NCBI GenBank assembly: GCA_043739385.1
Contig: JAYUED010000178.1
Location: 1 to 64,000 of the forward strand
Reading direction: 5' to 3'
From: Defluviibacillus sp043739385
Lineage (GTDB): Bacteria > Pseudomonadota > Gammaproteobacteria > Burkholderiales > Burkholderiaceae_C
DNA: 64,000 bases
Of the stretch, positions 1 through 8,841 are shown piece by piece; the first letter of the stretch is position 1, and every line of letters starts with the position of its first letter. Position numbers and translations under genes: made by a program. The notes beneath the pieces were generated by a model, which saw nothing but the letters and a program-made list of their open reading frames with translations, did no database searches and was not told the origin of the DNA.

Positions 1-323
1 AGCGAGCCTTCTTCGCGGGCCTTCACGTCGAACTTGACATTGTTGGCGATCAAGTCGCCCACCAAGCCGCGATCCAAGTAGGTGGCGTTGGTTCGCACCT
101 TTCGGTCATCCACTGTGGTAGCCACAATTTCAGAGCCGCCTTGGCCTTCCGAAATAGTGGCTGCTTTAATGCGTTTTCCGCGCACCTCTTCTAGAAAATC
201 TGAATAGCCTAAGTAGCTTGCACTTGCAGCGCCACCTCGGTTATCAAATTGTTTGAAAACGGTAAAAAGCACGAGGGCGATTACCAGCCATACGGCTACT
301 TTAGAAAACCACTGATTGTTCAA
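1..323 (-). CDS. ftsH: ATP-dependent zinc metalloprotease FtsH, N-terminal part (runs off the window)
   Basis: Membrane-anchored AAA+ protease that degrades misfolded membrane proteins and short-lived regulators. Only about 107 N-terminal residues are present: one transmembrane segment (VAVWLVIALVLFTVF, near residues 9-23) and the beginning of the periplasmic domain; the AAA and zinc-protease domains lie beyond base 1. I chose a TTG start at 321-323 because the protein then begins with NNQWFSK, as in relatives, and a GGAG lies just upstream. It follows rlmE by 60 bp on the same strand, the usual rlmE(ftsJ)-ftsH order, so the two are probably co-transcribed. Confidence 0.9.
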   Translation of the reverse strand, partial: MNNQWFSKVAVWLVIALVLFTVFKQFDNRGGAASASYLGYSDFLEEVRGKRIKAATISEGQGGSEIVATTVDDRKVRTNATYLDRGLVGDLIANNVKFDVKAREEGS

Positions 324-383
324 GCAAGGCTCCGAATAGGGATACAGGTATACAAGGTCTACGTAAGACCTATTTTAAGCGTT

Positions 384-1076
384 TCAAGCCCCCGTGGGCT
401 GCTTCAAGCCAAGTCCGACCAAAAACGTCTCAGAAGACTTGTCCCGCGAGGCTTTGGGCTTGATTGGTTTTACTGTTTTAAAGGTGGCTTTGAACAGTTT
501 GACCAGATCGTCGTAGCCACCACCATGAAACACTTTCACGACCAATGCGCCCTCAGGTTTCATGTGCTTTTGGCTAAATTCAACCGCCAACTCCACCAAA
601 TGTGCAATGCGTGCAGCGTCAGCAGAGGCGATACCCGACAAGTTGGGGGCCATGTCTGAAATTACTACATCAGCCAATCTACCCTGCATAGTCTGCTCCA
701 ATTGTTGTAGTACGTTGGTCTCGCGAAAGTCGCCCAGCAAGAACTGAACGCCTTCAATCGGCTTCATCGGCAGAATGTCCAAAGCAATGATGGTGCCGTT
801 CAATTCTCCAATAGCGGCCCCTTTGGGAGAAAATTTTCGCCGCACATACTGGCTCCACGCACCCGGGGTACTGCCCAAATCCACAATCACATGGCCAGGC
901 TTGATGAGGCTCAGTGTTTCGTCGATTTCTTTGAGTTTGTAGGCCGCACGTGCTCGGTAACCTTCTAGGGCAGCAAGCTTCACATAGGGGTCATTAACGT
1001 GGTCATTGATCCACGCTCGGTTAACTTTGCTGCTGGCCTTGATGTTGACCTTGGGGCTTTTCATTGTTGATTTCAT
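384..1076 (-). CDS. rlmE: 23S rRNA (uridine(2552)-2'-O)-methyltransferase RlmE (FtsJ)
   Basis: SAM-dependent methyltransferase that methylates the 2'-O of U2552 in 23S rRNA, late in 50S assembly. The 230-residue product has the Rossmann SAM motif DLGSTPGAWSQ, the acidic motif SDMAPN, a catalytic lysine in VVKVFHGGG and a terminal SRDKSSETFLV; these supply the K-D-K-E tetrad of the family. The open frame extends upstream to 1157, but that would run 60 bases into divergent yhbY, and homology starts at MKSTMKSPKV, so a start at 1076 (or 1064) is likelier. Only 21 bp separate this start from the yhbY start. Confidence 0.93.
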   Translation of the reverse strand: MKSTMKSPKVNIKASSKVNRAWINDHVNDPYVKLAALEGYRARAAYKLKEIDETLSLIKPGHVIVDLGSTPGAWSQYVRRKFSPKGAAIGELNGTIIALDILPMKPIEGVQFLLGDFRETNVLQQLEQTMQGRLADVVISDMAPNLSGIASADAARIAHLVELAVEFSQKHMKPEGALVVKVFHGGGYDDLVKLFKATFKTVKPIKPKASRDKSSETFLVGLGLKQPTGA

Positions 1077-1097
1077 ATTAGGCTCGATAATACGGGT

Positions 1098-1571
1098 ATG
1101 CCCCAAATACAACTGACTATTGCGCAACGCAAAGGCCACCGCGCCAACGCCCATCATTTAAGCCCTGTCGTGATGATCGGTAACGATGGCCTGACGGCTG
1201 GCGTTAAAAAAGAAACTGATGCCGCACTTAATGCACATGGCCTCATTAAAGTACGCGTCCACGGCGATGACCGTGCTGCCCGTGAGGCGATGTACCAAAC
1301 TCTCTGCAACGAGCTGAACGCAGCGCCCATCCAACATATCGGCAAGTTGCTGGTATTGTGGCGCCCACAGCCTGAAAAAGAGCGCACTGTGGATGAAGAC
1401 CGCATGCCTGGCCCGCGTGACTTCAAAGTGCTTAAATACAGCAAGCGTGGTGGACAACGCCCCGAAGTTAAAACGCTGCGCGTCTTAGGCAACCAGCGGT
1501 TGACGCAGGGCGGCACAGTGAAACGGTCTAAACCCAAGCAAATCAGCGTTAAAAAACGCAGTCAAACTTAA
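1098..1571 (+). CDS. yhbY: YhbY-family RNA-binding protein (CRM domain)
   Basis: Small ribosome-associated RNA-binding protein linked in the family to 50S assembly. The CRM domain occupies about residues 5-95, with the family's GxxG loop replaced here by MIGNDGLTAGV and a well-kept ALNAHGLIKVRV stretch. The 157-residue product is longer than E. coli YhbY (97 aa) because of a basic C-terminal tail (KRGGQRPE, VKRSKPKQISVKKRSQT). It is divergent from rlmE and ends just before a strong terminator hairpin. Both neighbours act on the large ribosomal subunit. Confidence 0.9.
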   Translation: MPQIQLTIAQRKGHRANAHHLSPVVMIGNDGLTAGVKKETDAALNAHGLIKVRVHGDDRAAREAMYQTLCNELNAAPIQHIGKLLVLWRPQPEKERTVDEDRMPGPRDFKVLKYSKRGGQRPEVKTLRVLGNQRLTQGGTVKRSKPKQISVKKRSQT

Positions 1572-1602
1572 CCAACGCAGTGCACTGACACTGCAGTACA
1601 GC

Positions 1603-1628
1603 AAGGCCGCTTTTTAGCGGCCTTTTTT
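1603..1628. terminator. Bidirectional intrinsic terminator between yhbY and the DUF4149 gene
   Basis: A 9-bp perfect stem AAGGCCGCT / AGCGGCCTT with a TTTT loop is followed by six T on the + strand. It sits 31 bases after the yhbY stop. The opposite strand carries an A/T-rich flank, so it may also end transcription of the convergent gene at 1627-2073. Confidence 0.85.
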
Positions 1629-2073
1629 ACGTGCTATTTTTTGACTTTACAGCCAGTTTCCACAGCACGATTGCACTGCAAATCCATTGCACCAAGTACA
1701 TAGCGCTGCCCACACCATGCCAGAGCTTCAAATTTTCACGGGCTACGATTCGTGGGGAAACGGCAAATTCGTTGAGCGCTGCGAGCAGCACACCAATTAT
1801 CACGAAAAAAAAAGCAGACTTAAACCAACTGGTTTGTACTGAACTGGATTGTGGTGAGTGGGATTTTGGCTTTAAAAAAAATATCAGAAGCACTCCACAG
1901 CCCAGCGAAACCCAAGTCTGCACACCGAACAGGGTGGCAGCCATGCTGCCAGCAATCGCGGGAGTAGCGAGGTGCATGAAAAGCAACGGCACCACCAAAA
2001 AGCCCAGTGTAGACAAGCTACCCCACCATAGCGCAGCTGCGAAGACCGAGAGTCGTTGCATCAAGGTAGACAT
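1627..2073 (-). CDS. DUF4149 domain-containing membrane protein
   Basis: Small integral membrane protein of unknown function. The 148 residues contain four hydrophobic segments (about 8-33, 42-66, 86-104 and 120-140). The family features visible are the N-terminal WWGSLSTLGFLVVPLLF and a conserved ENLKLWHGVGSAMYLVQW near the C-terminus. It lies 14 bp downstream of greA on the same strand, so it is probably the last gene of a carA-carB-greA-DUF4149 unit. No catalytic motif is visible and I assign no function. Confidence 0.8.
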   Translation of the reverse strand: MSTLMQRLSVFAAALWWGSLSTLGFLVVPLLFMHLATPAIAGSMAATLFGVQTWVSLGCGVLLIFFLKPKSHSPQSSSVQTSWFKSAFFFVIIGVLLAALNEFAVSPRIVARENLKLWHGVGSAMYLVQWICSAIVLWKLAVKSKNST

Positions 2074-2087
2074 CTGCGCCGCCCTTA

Positions 2088-2564
2088 TCAGAGGTAGGAC
2101 ACCTTCATGATCTCAAAGTGCTTGAGGCCGCCGGGCGCTTGGACTTCTACGCTATCGCCTTCGTTCTTGCCAATCAAGGCGCGTGCAATGGGGCTACCGA
2201 TATTGATAAAGCCTAATTTCAAATCAGCTTCGTCTTCACCGACGATTTGGTATTTGACTTTAGCACCCGAATCTTCGTCTTCCAGTTCAACAGTTGAACC
2301 AAAAACCACGCGACCACCAGCATCCAGCCCAGAAGGATCAATGATTTGTGCTGCGGACAGCTTACCGTCGATCTCTTGAATACGTCCTTCAATAAAGCCT
2401 TGGCGTTCTTTGGCAGCATCATATTCGGCGTTTTCGCTCAAATCGCCTTGGGCGCGTGCCTCAGAAATAGCGTTGATGACCCAGGGGCGCTGCACGGTTT
2501 TGAGATTATGTAATTCGGCCTTGAGTTTCTCTGCGCCGCGTTTGGTAATAGGTAGTGTTGCCAT
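2088..2564 (-). CDS. greA: Transcription elongation factor GreA
   Basis: Rescues backtracked RNA polymerase by stimulating transcript cleavage through the secondary channel. The 158-residue length is standard. The N-terminal coiled coil (about 1-75) carries the acidic tip DLSENAEYDAAKE, whose Asp and Glu help position the catalytic metal, and the C-terminal FKBP-like domain contains GSPIARALIGKNEGD. It lies 92 bp downstream of carB, with a stable GC-rich hairpin between them, so it may be expressed both by read-through and from its own promoter. Confidence 0.97.
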   Translation of the reverse strand: MATLPITKRGAEKLKAELHNLKTVQRPWVINAISEARAQGDLSENAEYDAAKERQGFIEGRIQEIDGKLSAAQIIDPSGLDAGGRVVFGSTVELEDEDSGAKVKYQIVGEDEADLKLGFINIGSPIARALIGKNEGDSVEVQAPGGLKHFEIMKVSYL

Positions 2565-2584
2565 TTTTGATTCTCTAAAAGCAA

Positions 2585-2610
2585 ACCGCCGGGCGTTTGC
2601 GCCCGGCGGT
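2585..2610 (-). terminator. GC-rich hairpin between carB and greA
   Basis: An 11-bp perfect stem ACCGCCGGGCG / CGCCCGGCGGT with a TTTG loop. On the minus strand it is followed by TTTGCTTTT, an imperfect U tract. It could terminate or attenuate transcription leaving carB, 46 bases past the carB stop codon. Confidence 0.65.
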
Positions 2611-2656
2611 GATTGATATCTGAATTATGCCCGTAAAGGACATGAGCTCAACGGCC

Positions 2657-5600
2657 TTACGTCACCAGCTGCGCATGCATCTCTTGCACCGAAATCACAT
2701 CCAGCTTGTCCAGGTACTTCATACCTTCAACAGCAGCCTCAGCGCCTGCAATCGTGGTGAAAGTCGTAACCCTTGCCAAGAGCGACGAGGTGCGGATTTG
2801 GCGTGAATCTGCAATCGCGTTGCGACGCTCTTCCACCGTGTTGATGACCAAGACAATTTCGTTGTTCTTGATCATGTCCACCACGTGCGGGCGACCTTCA
2901 GTCACTTTGTTCACTGTTTTGCACGCAATACCCGCGGCGGTGATCGCAGCAGCAGTGCCTTTGGTCGCAACAATTTCAAAATTCATAGCAAACAATGCAC
3001 GTGCTACTTCTACTGCACGCGGTTTATCATTGTTTTTAACCGTCAGAAAAGCTTTTCCTGACGACGTGCCATCAGCCTTATTGGGTTGCGGCAACTTTGT
3101 GCCCGCACCCAACTGCGATTTAACGAAGGCTTCCCCAAAGGTCTTGCCCACGCCCATCACCTCGCCGGTAGACTTCATCTCAGGACCTAGGATGGTGTCC
3201 ACGCCAGGAAACTTGACGAAGGGGAAAACAGCTTCTTTGACGCTGAAATAGGGAGGATTCACTTCTGCGCCAATGCCTTGCGAGGCCAGCGTCTGACCGA
3301 CCATGCAGCGTGCCGCCACCTTGGCCAGTTGAATACCCGTAGCCTTGCTGACAAACGGTACCGTACGCGAAGCACGGGGGTTAACTTCCAGCACGTAAAT
3401 CACGTCTTTGCCGTCCCGGTGCTGAATTGCGAACTGCACATTCATCAGGCCAACGACATTCAAAGCCTGGGCCATGGCTGCGGTTTGGCGTTTGATTTCA
3501 GTGACAGTTTCTGCGGACAGCGAATACGGTGGCAGTGAGCAAGCAGAGTCGCCACTGTGGACGCCCGCTTGCTCAATGTGTTCCATCACGCCACCGATGA
3601 AGGTTTTACCTTCCACATCGCGCACGCAGTCCACATCGCTTTCAATCGCATCGTTCAAGAAGCGGTCAAGCAGCACAGGGGAGTCGTGCGACACCTTAAC
3701 GGCTTCGCGCATATAGCGCTCCAAGTCACGCTGTTCGTGGACGATTTCCATAGCTCGGCCACCCAGCACGTAGCTGGGGCGAACCACCAGCGGGTAGCCC
3801 AGGGCTGCGGCTTTTTCCAACGCTTCAGGCTCGGTACGGGCCGTGGCATTAGGCGGCTGGCGCAGGCCGAGTTCGTGCAACAGCTTTTGGAAGCGTTCAC
3901 GGTCTTCGGCGGCATCGATCATGTCCGGGCTGGTGCCAATGATGGGTACGCCATTGGCTTCCAGATCCAGCGCGAGTTTAAGAGGCGTTTGACCGCCGTA
4001 CTGCACGATCACGCCGAGTGGCTTTTCCTTGTCCACAATTTCCAGCACGTCTTCTAGTGTCAGCGGCTCAAAGTACAGGCGGTCGCTGGTGTCATAGTCC
4101 GTAGAAACCGTCTCAGGGTTGCAATTGACCATGATGGTTTCGTAGCCGTCTTCGCGCATGGCGAGGGCAGCATGGACGCAGCAATAGTCGAACTCAATAC
4201 CCTGCCCGATGCGGTTCGGGCCACCGCCCAGCACCATAATTTTCTTGTTGTCGGTAGGCGCAGCTTCGCATTCGCCACCCGCAAAACCGTCACCATGGCC
4301 TTCATACGTGGAGTACATATAGGCAGTGTTAGTAGCAAATTCAGCGGCGCAGGTGTCAACGCGCTTGTAGACCGGGCGCACGCCCAAGGCTTTGCGGGCA
4401 TTGCGCACGTCGGTGTCGCTTGTTTTTAGCAACTTAGCCAAGCGGCGGTCGGAAAAACCTTTTTTCTTCAAGGCTCGCAACGTTGTGGCATCCAAAGAGG
4501 CCAGCGCTTGATCGCCCTTCTCTACCGTCAGCTGGTCCATTTCCAGCTCTAACTTGATGATTTGCTCGATCTGTACCAAGAACCACTTGTCGATCTTGGT
4601 GATGTCATAAACCTCATCAAGCGTCCAGCCCGAAGCAAAGGCGTCGCCCACATACCAAATGCGGTCAGGACCGGGCGTACCCAGCTCTTTTTCCAGCACT
4701 TCGCGGTCTTGGGTTTTCTCGTTCATACCGTCCACGCCGACTTCAAGGCCACGCAGGGCCTTTTGGAACGACTCCTGGAAGGTGCGTCCCATTGCCATCA
4801 CTTCACCGACCGACTTCATTTGCGTGGTCAGGCGCGAATCGGCGGTGGGGAATTTCTCGAATGCAAAACGTGGAATCTTGGTCACGACATAGTCAATGCT
4901 AGGCTCGAAACTGGCCGGTGTGGCGCCACCAGTAATGTCGTTGCGCAGCTCGTCCAGCGTGTAGCCAATCGCCAGCTTAGCTGCGACCTTGGCAATCGGG
5001 AAACCTGTGGCTTTGGATGCCAATGCAGAAGAACGCGACACGCGCGGGTTCATCTCAATGACCACCATGCGGCCATCCGCTGGGTTGATGGAGAACTGCA
5101 CATTCGAGCCACCGGTGTCCACGCCAATTTCACGCAGCACAGCCAGCGAGGCGTTACGCAGAATTTGGTATTCCTTGTCCGTCAACGTTTGCGCGGGGGC
5201 CACTGTGATCGAGTCCCCGGTGTGAACACCCATTGGGTCCAGGTTCTCAATCGAGCAGACGATGATGCAGTTGTCCGCCTTATCGCGCACCACTTCCATC
5301 TCGTACTCTTTCCAACCCAATAGCGACTCTTCAATCAGCAGCTCGTTGGTAGGCGAGGCTTCTAGGCCGCGCTTACAAATGGTCTCGAACTCTTCTGCGT
5401 TATAAGCAATGCCGCCGCCCGTGCCCCCCAACGTGAAGCTGGGGCGAATGACGGTGGGGAAACCCAACGTCTTTTGCACAGTCCACGCTTCGTCCATTGT
5501 GTGGGCGATGCCGGAACGGGCTGAACCCAGACCAATTTTGGTCATGGCGTCTTTGAACTTCAAGCGGTCTTCGGCTTTGTCAATGGCCTCGGGTGTCGCA

Positions 5601-5950
5601 CCAATCAGCTCCACTTTGTACTTGTCCAGCACACCGTTGTGCCACAAATCAAGCGCGCAGTTGAGGGCAGTTTGCCCTCCCATTGTTGGCAAGATAGCAT
5701 CGGGTTTTTCCTTGGCGATGATTTTCTCAACCGTCTGCCAAGTGATGGGCTCGATGTAGGTGACATCAGCTGTGGCCGGGTCAGTCATGATCGTCGCAGG
5801 GTTGCTGTTGATCAAAATGACTTTGTAGCCCTCTTCGCGCAAGGCCTTGCAGGCTTGCACGCCGGAGTAGTCGAACTCACACGCTTGGCCGATGATGATC
5901 GGGCCTGCGCCGATGATGAGGATCGATTTAAGGTCGGTACGTTTTGGCAT
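2657..5950 (-). CDS. carB: Carbamoyl-phosphate synthase large subunit
   Basis: Makes carbamoyl phosphate from bicarbonate, ammonia (delivered by CarA) and two ATP, feeding arginine and pyrimidine synthesis. The 1097-residue product shows the duplicated synthetase layout: an N-terminal half beginning IIGAGPIIIGQACEFDYSG and a C-terminal half beginning VLGGGPNRIGQGIEFDYCC, each with ATP-grasp signatures (EMNPRVSRSSALASKATG and EVNPRASRTVPFVSKATG). The C-terminal allosteric MGS-like domain covers about the last 140 residues. It starts 8 bp after carA. It is slightly longer than the E. coli enzyme (1073 aa), within the normal range for this group. Confidence 0.98.
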   Translation of the reverse strand: MPKRTDLKSILIIGAGPIIIGQACEFDYSGVQACKALREEGYKVILINSNPATIMTDPATADVTYIEPITWQTVEKIIAKEKPDAILPTMGGQTALNCALDLWHNGVLDKYKVELIGATPEAIDKAEDRLKFKDAMTKIGLGSARSGIAHTMDEAWTVQKTLGFPTVIRPSFTLGGTGGGIAYNAEEFETICKRGLEASPTNELLIEESLLGWKEYEMEVVRDKADNCIIVCSIENLDPMGVHTGDSITVAPAQTLTDKEYQILRNASLAVLREIGVDTGGSNVQFSINPADGRMVVIEMNPRVSRSSALASKATGFPIAKVAAKLAIGYTLDELRNDITGGATPASFEPSIDYVVTKIPRFAFEKFPTADSRLTTQMKSVGEVMAMGRTFQESFQKALRGLEVGVDGMNEKTQDREVLEKELGTPGPDRIWYVGDAFASGWTLDEVYDITKIDKWFLVQIEQIIKLELEMDQLTVEKGDQALASLDATTLRALKKKGFSDRRLAKLLKTSDTDVRNARKALGVRPVYKRVDTCAAEFATNTAYMYSTYEGHGDGFAGGECEAAPTDNKKIMVLGGGPNRIGQGIEFDYCCVHAALAMREDGYETIMVNCNPETVSTDYDTSDRLYFEPLTLEDVLEIVDKEKPLGVIVQYGGQTPLKLALDLEANGVPIIGTSPDMIDAAEDRERFQKLLHELGLRQPPNATARTEPEALEKAAALGYPLVVRPSYVLGGRAMEIVHEQRDLERYMREAVKVSHDSPVLLDRFLNDAIESDVDCVRDVEGKTFIGGVMEHIEQAGVHSGDSACSLPPYSLSAETVTEIKRQTAAMAQALNVVGLMNVQFAIQHRDGKDVIYVLEVNPRASRTVPFVSKATGIQLAKVAARCMVGQTLASQGIGAEVNPPYFSVKEAVFPFVKFPGVDTILGPEMKSTGEVMGVGKTFGEAFVKSQLGAGTKLPQPNKADGTSSGKAFLTVKNNDKPRAVEVARALFAMNFEIVATKGTAAAITAAGIACKTVNKVTEGRPHVVDMIKNNEIVLVINTVEERRNAIADSRQIRTSSLLARVTTFTTIAGAEAAVEGMKYLDKLDVISVQEMHAQLVT

Positions 5951-5958
5951 TTTTATTT

Positions 5959-7152
5959 TTACTCCGCAGCTTTATTCATCAAACCCACAAACCGATCAAA
6001 CAGATACCCAATATCTTGCGGTCCAGGTGACGCCTCGGGGTGGCCTTGGAAGCAGAACGCGGGTTTGTCCGTGCGGGCTAAGCCCTGTAAGGTGCCATCA
6101 AATAAGCTGATGTGTGTGGGACGCAGGTTAGCAGGCAGGGTCTTTTCATCCACTGCAAAACCGTGGTTTTGGCTGGTGATGCTAACGCGACCGTTGTCTA
6201 AATCTTTCACCGGATGGTTCGCGCCGTGGTGGCCAAACTTCATTTTGAAGGTCTTGGCACCGCTGGCCAGCGCCATGATCTGGTGACCCAAACAAATACC
6301 AAAGGTGGGGATACCTGTTTCAATCAACTCGGCGGCGGCAGCGATAGCGTAATCACAAGGTTCAGGATCCCCTGGGCCATTGGATAAAAATACACCATCA
6401 GGTTGTAACTTGAGTACATCTGCTGCGCTGGTTTTGGCCGGAACCACAGTAACTTGACAACCGCGCTGCGCCAACATTCGCAAAATGTTCTTTTTGACGC
6501 CAAAGTCGTAAGCTACAACATGGAAGCGAGGTGCAGTTTGGGTGCCATATCCGGGCTTATCGTCGGCATTGAAGAGCATCCATTCCGATTCCGTCCAAGC
6601 ATATGACTCAGAAGCAGAAACGACTTTGGCCAAATCCAAGCCGGCCATACTGGGCGCGGCTCTGGCAGAGGCAATGGCTTGGTCAATCGCGCTTTGGGTG
6701 ACTTTTGCGCCGACAGCCAGACCCACAATGCAACCGTTCTGCGCCCCTTTGGAGCGAAGGATACGGGTCAACTCGCGGGTGTCAATATCGGCGATAGCGA
6801 CTGTTTTTTCAGCGATGAGGTAATCAGACAACGTCATCGTCTCGCGAAAGTTGGACGACAACATGGGCAAGTCTTTGATGATAAGACCGGCTGCGTGAAC
6901 CTTGTTCGCCTCAACGTCTTGCGCATTCACACCAGTATTGCCAATATGCGGATAGGTAAGTGTGACAATTTGCTGGCAATAGCTGGGATCGGTCAGTATT
7001 TCTTGGTAGCCGGTCATGGAGGTGTTAAACACCACCTCGCCGGTTGTTTGGCCGGTAAAACCAATCGATATACCGAGAAAAACTGTTCCGTCTGCGAGCG
7101 CCAGAATGGCGGGCGGAAACTGTGGGGATAGACCCTGTAAGGACAAAAGCAC
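5959..7152 (-). CDS. carA: Carbamoyl-phosphate synthase small (glutaminase) subunit
   Basis: Class I glutamine amidotransferase subunit that releases ammonia from glutamine for CarB. The 397 residues hold the N-terminal CPSase small-chain domain (TSMTGYQEILTDPSYCQQIV) and the C-terminal GATase domain with nucleophile Cys in GICLGHQIMAL and the His-Glu pair in GHPEASPGPQD. The start at 7152 gives MLLSLQGL, as in relatives. carA and carB are 8 bp apart. The 260 bp ahead of carA contain a nested inverted repeat described separately. Confidence 0.97.
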   Translation of the reverse strand: MLLSLQGLSPQFPPAILALADGTVFLGISIGFTGQTTGEVVFNTSMTGYQEILTDPSYCQQIVTLTYPHIGNTGVNAQDVEANKVHAAGLIIKDLPMLSSNFRETMTLSDYLIAEKTVAIADIDTRELTRILRSKGAQNGCIVGLAVGAKVTQSAIDQAIASARAAPSMAGLDLAKVVSASESYAWTESEWMLFNADDKPGYGTQTAPRFHVVAYDFGVKKNILRMLAQRGCQVTVVPAKTSAADVLKLQPDGVFLSNGPGDPEPCDYAIAAAAELIETGIPTFGICLGHQIMALASGAKTFKMKFGHHGANHPVKDLDNGRVSITSQNHGFAVDEKTLPANLRPTHISLFDGTLQGLARTDKPAFCFQGHPEASPGPQDIGYLFDRFVGLMNKAAE

Positions 7153-7255
7153 TGGGATCTCCGTTTGATTGCGGGTACGCCCCAGCCGGCTTCAGGCGAG
7201 TCCTGCGAGGACTGCTTGCGTGCTGCTTGTGAAAGGAAGTTGCTGCTTGAAAGGC

Positions 7256-7321
7256 GCTAGGGCGTGCGTATGCGGGTAAGCCCCCTAGTATAACCGAGGG
7301 GCTTCGCGAAATCGCCCTAGC
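7256..7321 (-). promoter_or_regulatory. Nested inverted repeat in the carA upstream region
   Basis: An outer 9-bp perfect repeat (GCTAGGGCG at 7256-7264 with CGCCCTAGC at 7313-7321) encloses an inner 7-bp repeat (AAGCCCC at 7278-7284 with GGGGCTT at 7298-7304). The minus-strand loop contains TATACT. The structure sits about 100 bp before the carA start and could be a leader stem-loop, an attenuator or an operator. A smaller repeat AGTCCT/AGGACT lies at 7199-7213. No known riboswitch pattern is recognised. Confidence 0.4.
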
Positions 7322-7411
7322 TTGCACCTTGCGTACAACTGTCGCCAAAGTTGCCGATTGACCCACAGCGTTTACCAGCATCTACTGATTTTTATCAGTC
7401 TTTGTCTTTGA

Positions 7412-8203
7412 TTAAAAACCTTGAATAGCGCTAGCGTGCAGGCAAATAGCGGCGGCAGCGGCCACGTTAAGTGACTCCTCCCCTCCTGGCTGGCCGATGC
7501 GAACCGATAAAGCCGCACGCACCATCAATTCTTCGCGAACACCCTGCCCTTCATGCCCTAGCGCCCATGCACAAGGCATAGGCAGCTCTGTTTTTTGCAG
7601 CAAGTTACCTTGATGAGAACTGGTAACGATGAGCGGCACGGCCAACACGTCCAAATCAACCAATTCAGCCGATTCAACCAAATGCAGCCCAAAGTGCGCA
7701 CCCATTCCAGCCCGAAGCACTTTGGGCGACCATAATGCCGCCGTGCCTTTAAGGGCGATGACTTGCCTGAAACCAAAGGCTGCTGCGCTGCGCAGGATTG
7801 AGCCCACATTACCAGCATCCTGCACACGGTCAAGGATGACGCTGGCCACGCCGGATTGGATGGATGGCGCTGAGGGGAAATCCATAACAAAACCCATGGC
7901 GGCAGGGGATTCCAGTGCGCTAATATCGGCAAAAAGGGCATCACTCAGCACTATCGTTTTCAGAGCAGCTCTCGCCCATTCAGCATGCGCTAATGGCCAG
8001 AATGATTCAGAAAAAACAGCGGTCGCTGGTTTGAGGTTACGCGCCAGTGCTGCACGGCAAAGGTGGTCGCCTTCCAGCCAGACTTGCCCTTGTTTCCGGT
8101 AGGCTGTGCTGTCGTGCGAGAGTCGCTTGAGGTTTTTGACAAAAGCGTTGTCACGGGAGTTGATGTGGACAACAGGCGAAGGACCAGGATTTGAATCGGT
8201 CAT
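7412..8203 (-). CDS. TrmH/SpoU-family RNA 2'-O-methyltransferase
   Basis: Predicted SAM-dependent rRNA or tRNA ribose methyltransferase of the SPOUT (trefoil-knot) class. The N-terminal substrate-binding part (HINSRDNAFVKNLKRL, GQVWLEGDHLC) precedes the SpoU domain with VASVILDRVQDAGNVGSILR and the knot motif ALGHEGQGV plus GEESLNVAAAAAICL. A start at 8203 is chosen over 8251 because the ATG overlaps the rnhB stop as ATGA, implying translational coupling. It is the last gene of the lpx cluster. The target nucleotide cannot be deduced from sequence alone. Confidence 0.85.
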   Translation of the reverse strand: MTDSNPGPSPVVHINSRDNAFVKNLKRLSHDSTAYRKQGQVWLEGDHLCRAALARNLKPATAVFSESFWPLAHAEWARAALKTIVLSDALFADISALESPAAMGFVMDFPSAPSIQSGVASVILDRVQDAGNVGSILRSAAAFGFRQVIALKGTAALWSPKVLRAGMGAHFGLHLVESAELVDLDVLAVPLIVTSSHQGNLLQKTELPMPCAWALGHEGQGVREELMVRAALSVRIGQPGGEESLNVAAAAAICLHASAIQGF

Positions 8204-8841
8204 AGCATCACCTCTGCTACAGGTCGGAACGAGGAACGGTGCTGTGGGCAAGCACCGTGGGCACGCAGTGCGGCCAAGTGCACCACGGTGCCGTAGCCTT
8301 TGTGGGTCGCAAAGCCGTACATCGGGTATTGCTCGTGAAAATCAGCACACCAGCGGTCACGGTGGACTTTGGCCAGGATGCTTGCTGCTGAAATAGCAGC
8401 GATTTTGGCATCGCCTTTAACGATGGCTTCAGCACGTATCGCCAGCACAGGCAGGCGGTTGCCATCTACCAACACGAGGTGCGGTTTGAGGCGTAAACCA
8501 TCAACGGCACGACGCATGGCAAGCATTGTGGCTTGAAGAATATTGAGTCGGTCGATTTCTTCTACTGTGGCCTCCGCTATCGAGAAGCAAACGGCTTTGG
8601 CACGGATTTCGTCGTACAAACGTTCACGGGTTTTGGCCGTCAGCTTCTTGGAATCTGCCAAACCGACGATGGGTTTGCTTTCGTCCAAAATCACAGCAGC
8701 TGCAACCACAGGGCCCGCCAGTGGCCCACGGCCGGCTTCGTCTACACCAGCGATCAGGCCAGGACTGTGCCAGATAAGTGCGGTTTGCACTGCACTTTGC
8801 ACCGTGTGGGGTTCGTTATTCAGAGAGTTTTTCGATCGCAT
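8200..8841 (-). CDS. rnhB: Ribonuclease HII
   Basis: Cleaves RNA in RNA-DNA hybrids and removes misincorporated ribonucleotides. The family fingerprint GVDEAGRGPLAGPVVAAAVIL carries the first catalytic Asp-Glu, LVDGN the next Asp, and the DSKKL motif is intact. At 213 aa it is of usual size. The start overlaps the end of lpxB by 22 bp, and the stop overlaps the next gene by 4 bp. Location directly after lpxB is the common proteobacterial arrangement. Confidence 0.95.
   Translation of the reverse strand: MRSKNSLNNEPHTVQSAVQTALIWHSPGLIAGVDEAGRGPLAGPVVAAAVILDESKPIVGLADSKKLTAKTRERLYDEIRAKAVCFSIAEATVEEIDRLNILQATMLAMRRAVDGLRLKPHLVLVDGNRLPVLAIRAEAIVKGDAKIAAISAASILAKVHRDRWCADFHEQYPMYGFATHKGYGTVVHLAALRAHGACPQHRSSFRPVAEVML

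Noticed and set aside
249..659. A 136-codon + frame
   Set aside because: Antisense to ftsH and rlmE, both clearly conserved on the other strand.
4562..5323. A 253-codon + strand frame
   Set aside because: Antisense to conserved carB sequence; His/Arg/Val-rich composition typical of shadow frames.
7025..7381. A 118-codon minus frame covering the carA leader
   Set aside because: It overlaps the start of carA in another frame, has no ribosome-binding site and no recognisable domain; the region is better read as leader or repeat DNA.
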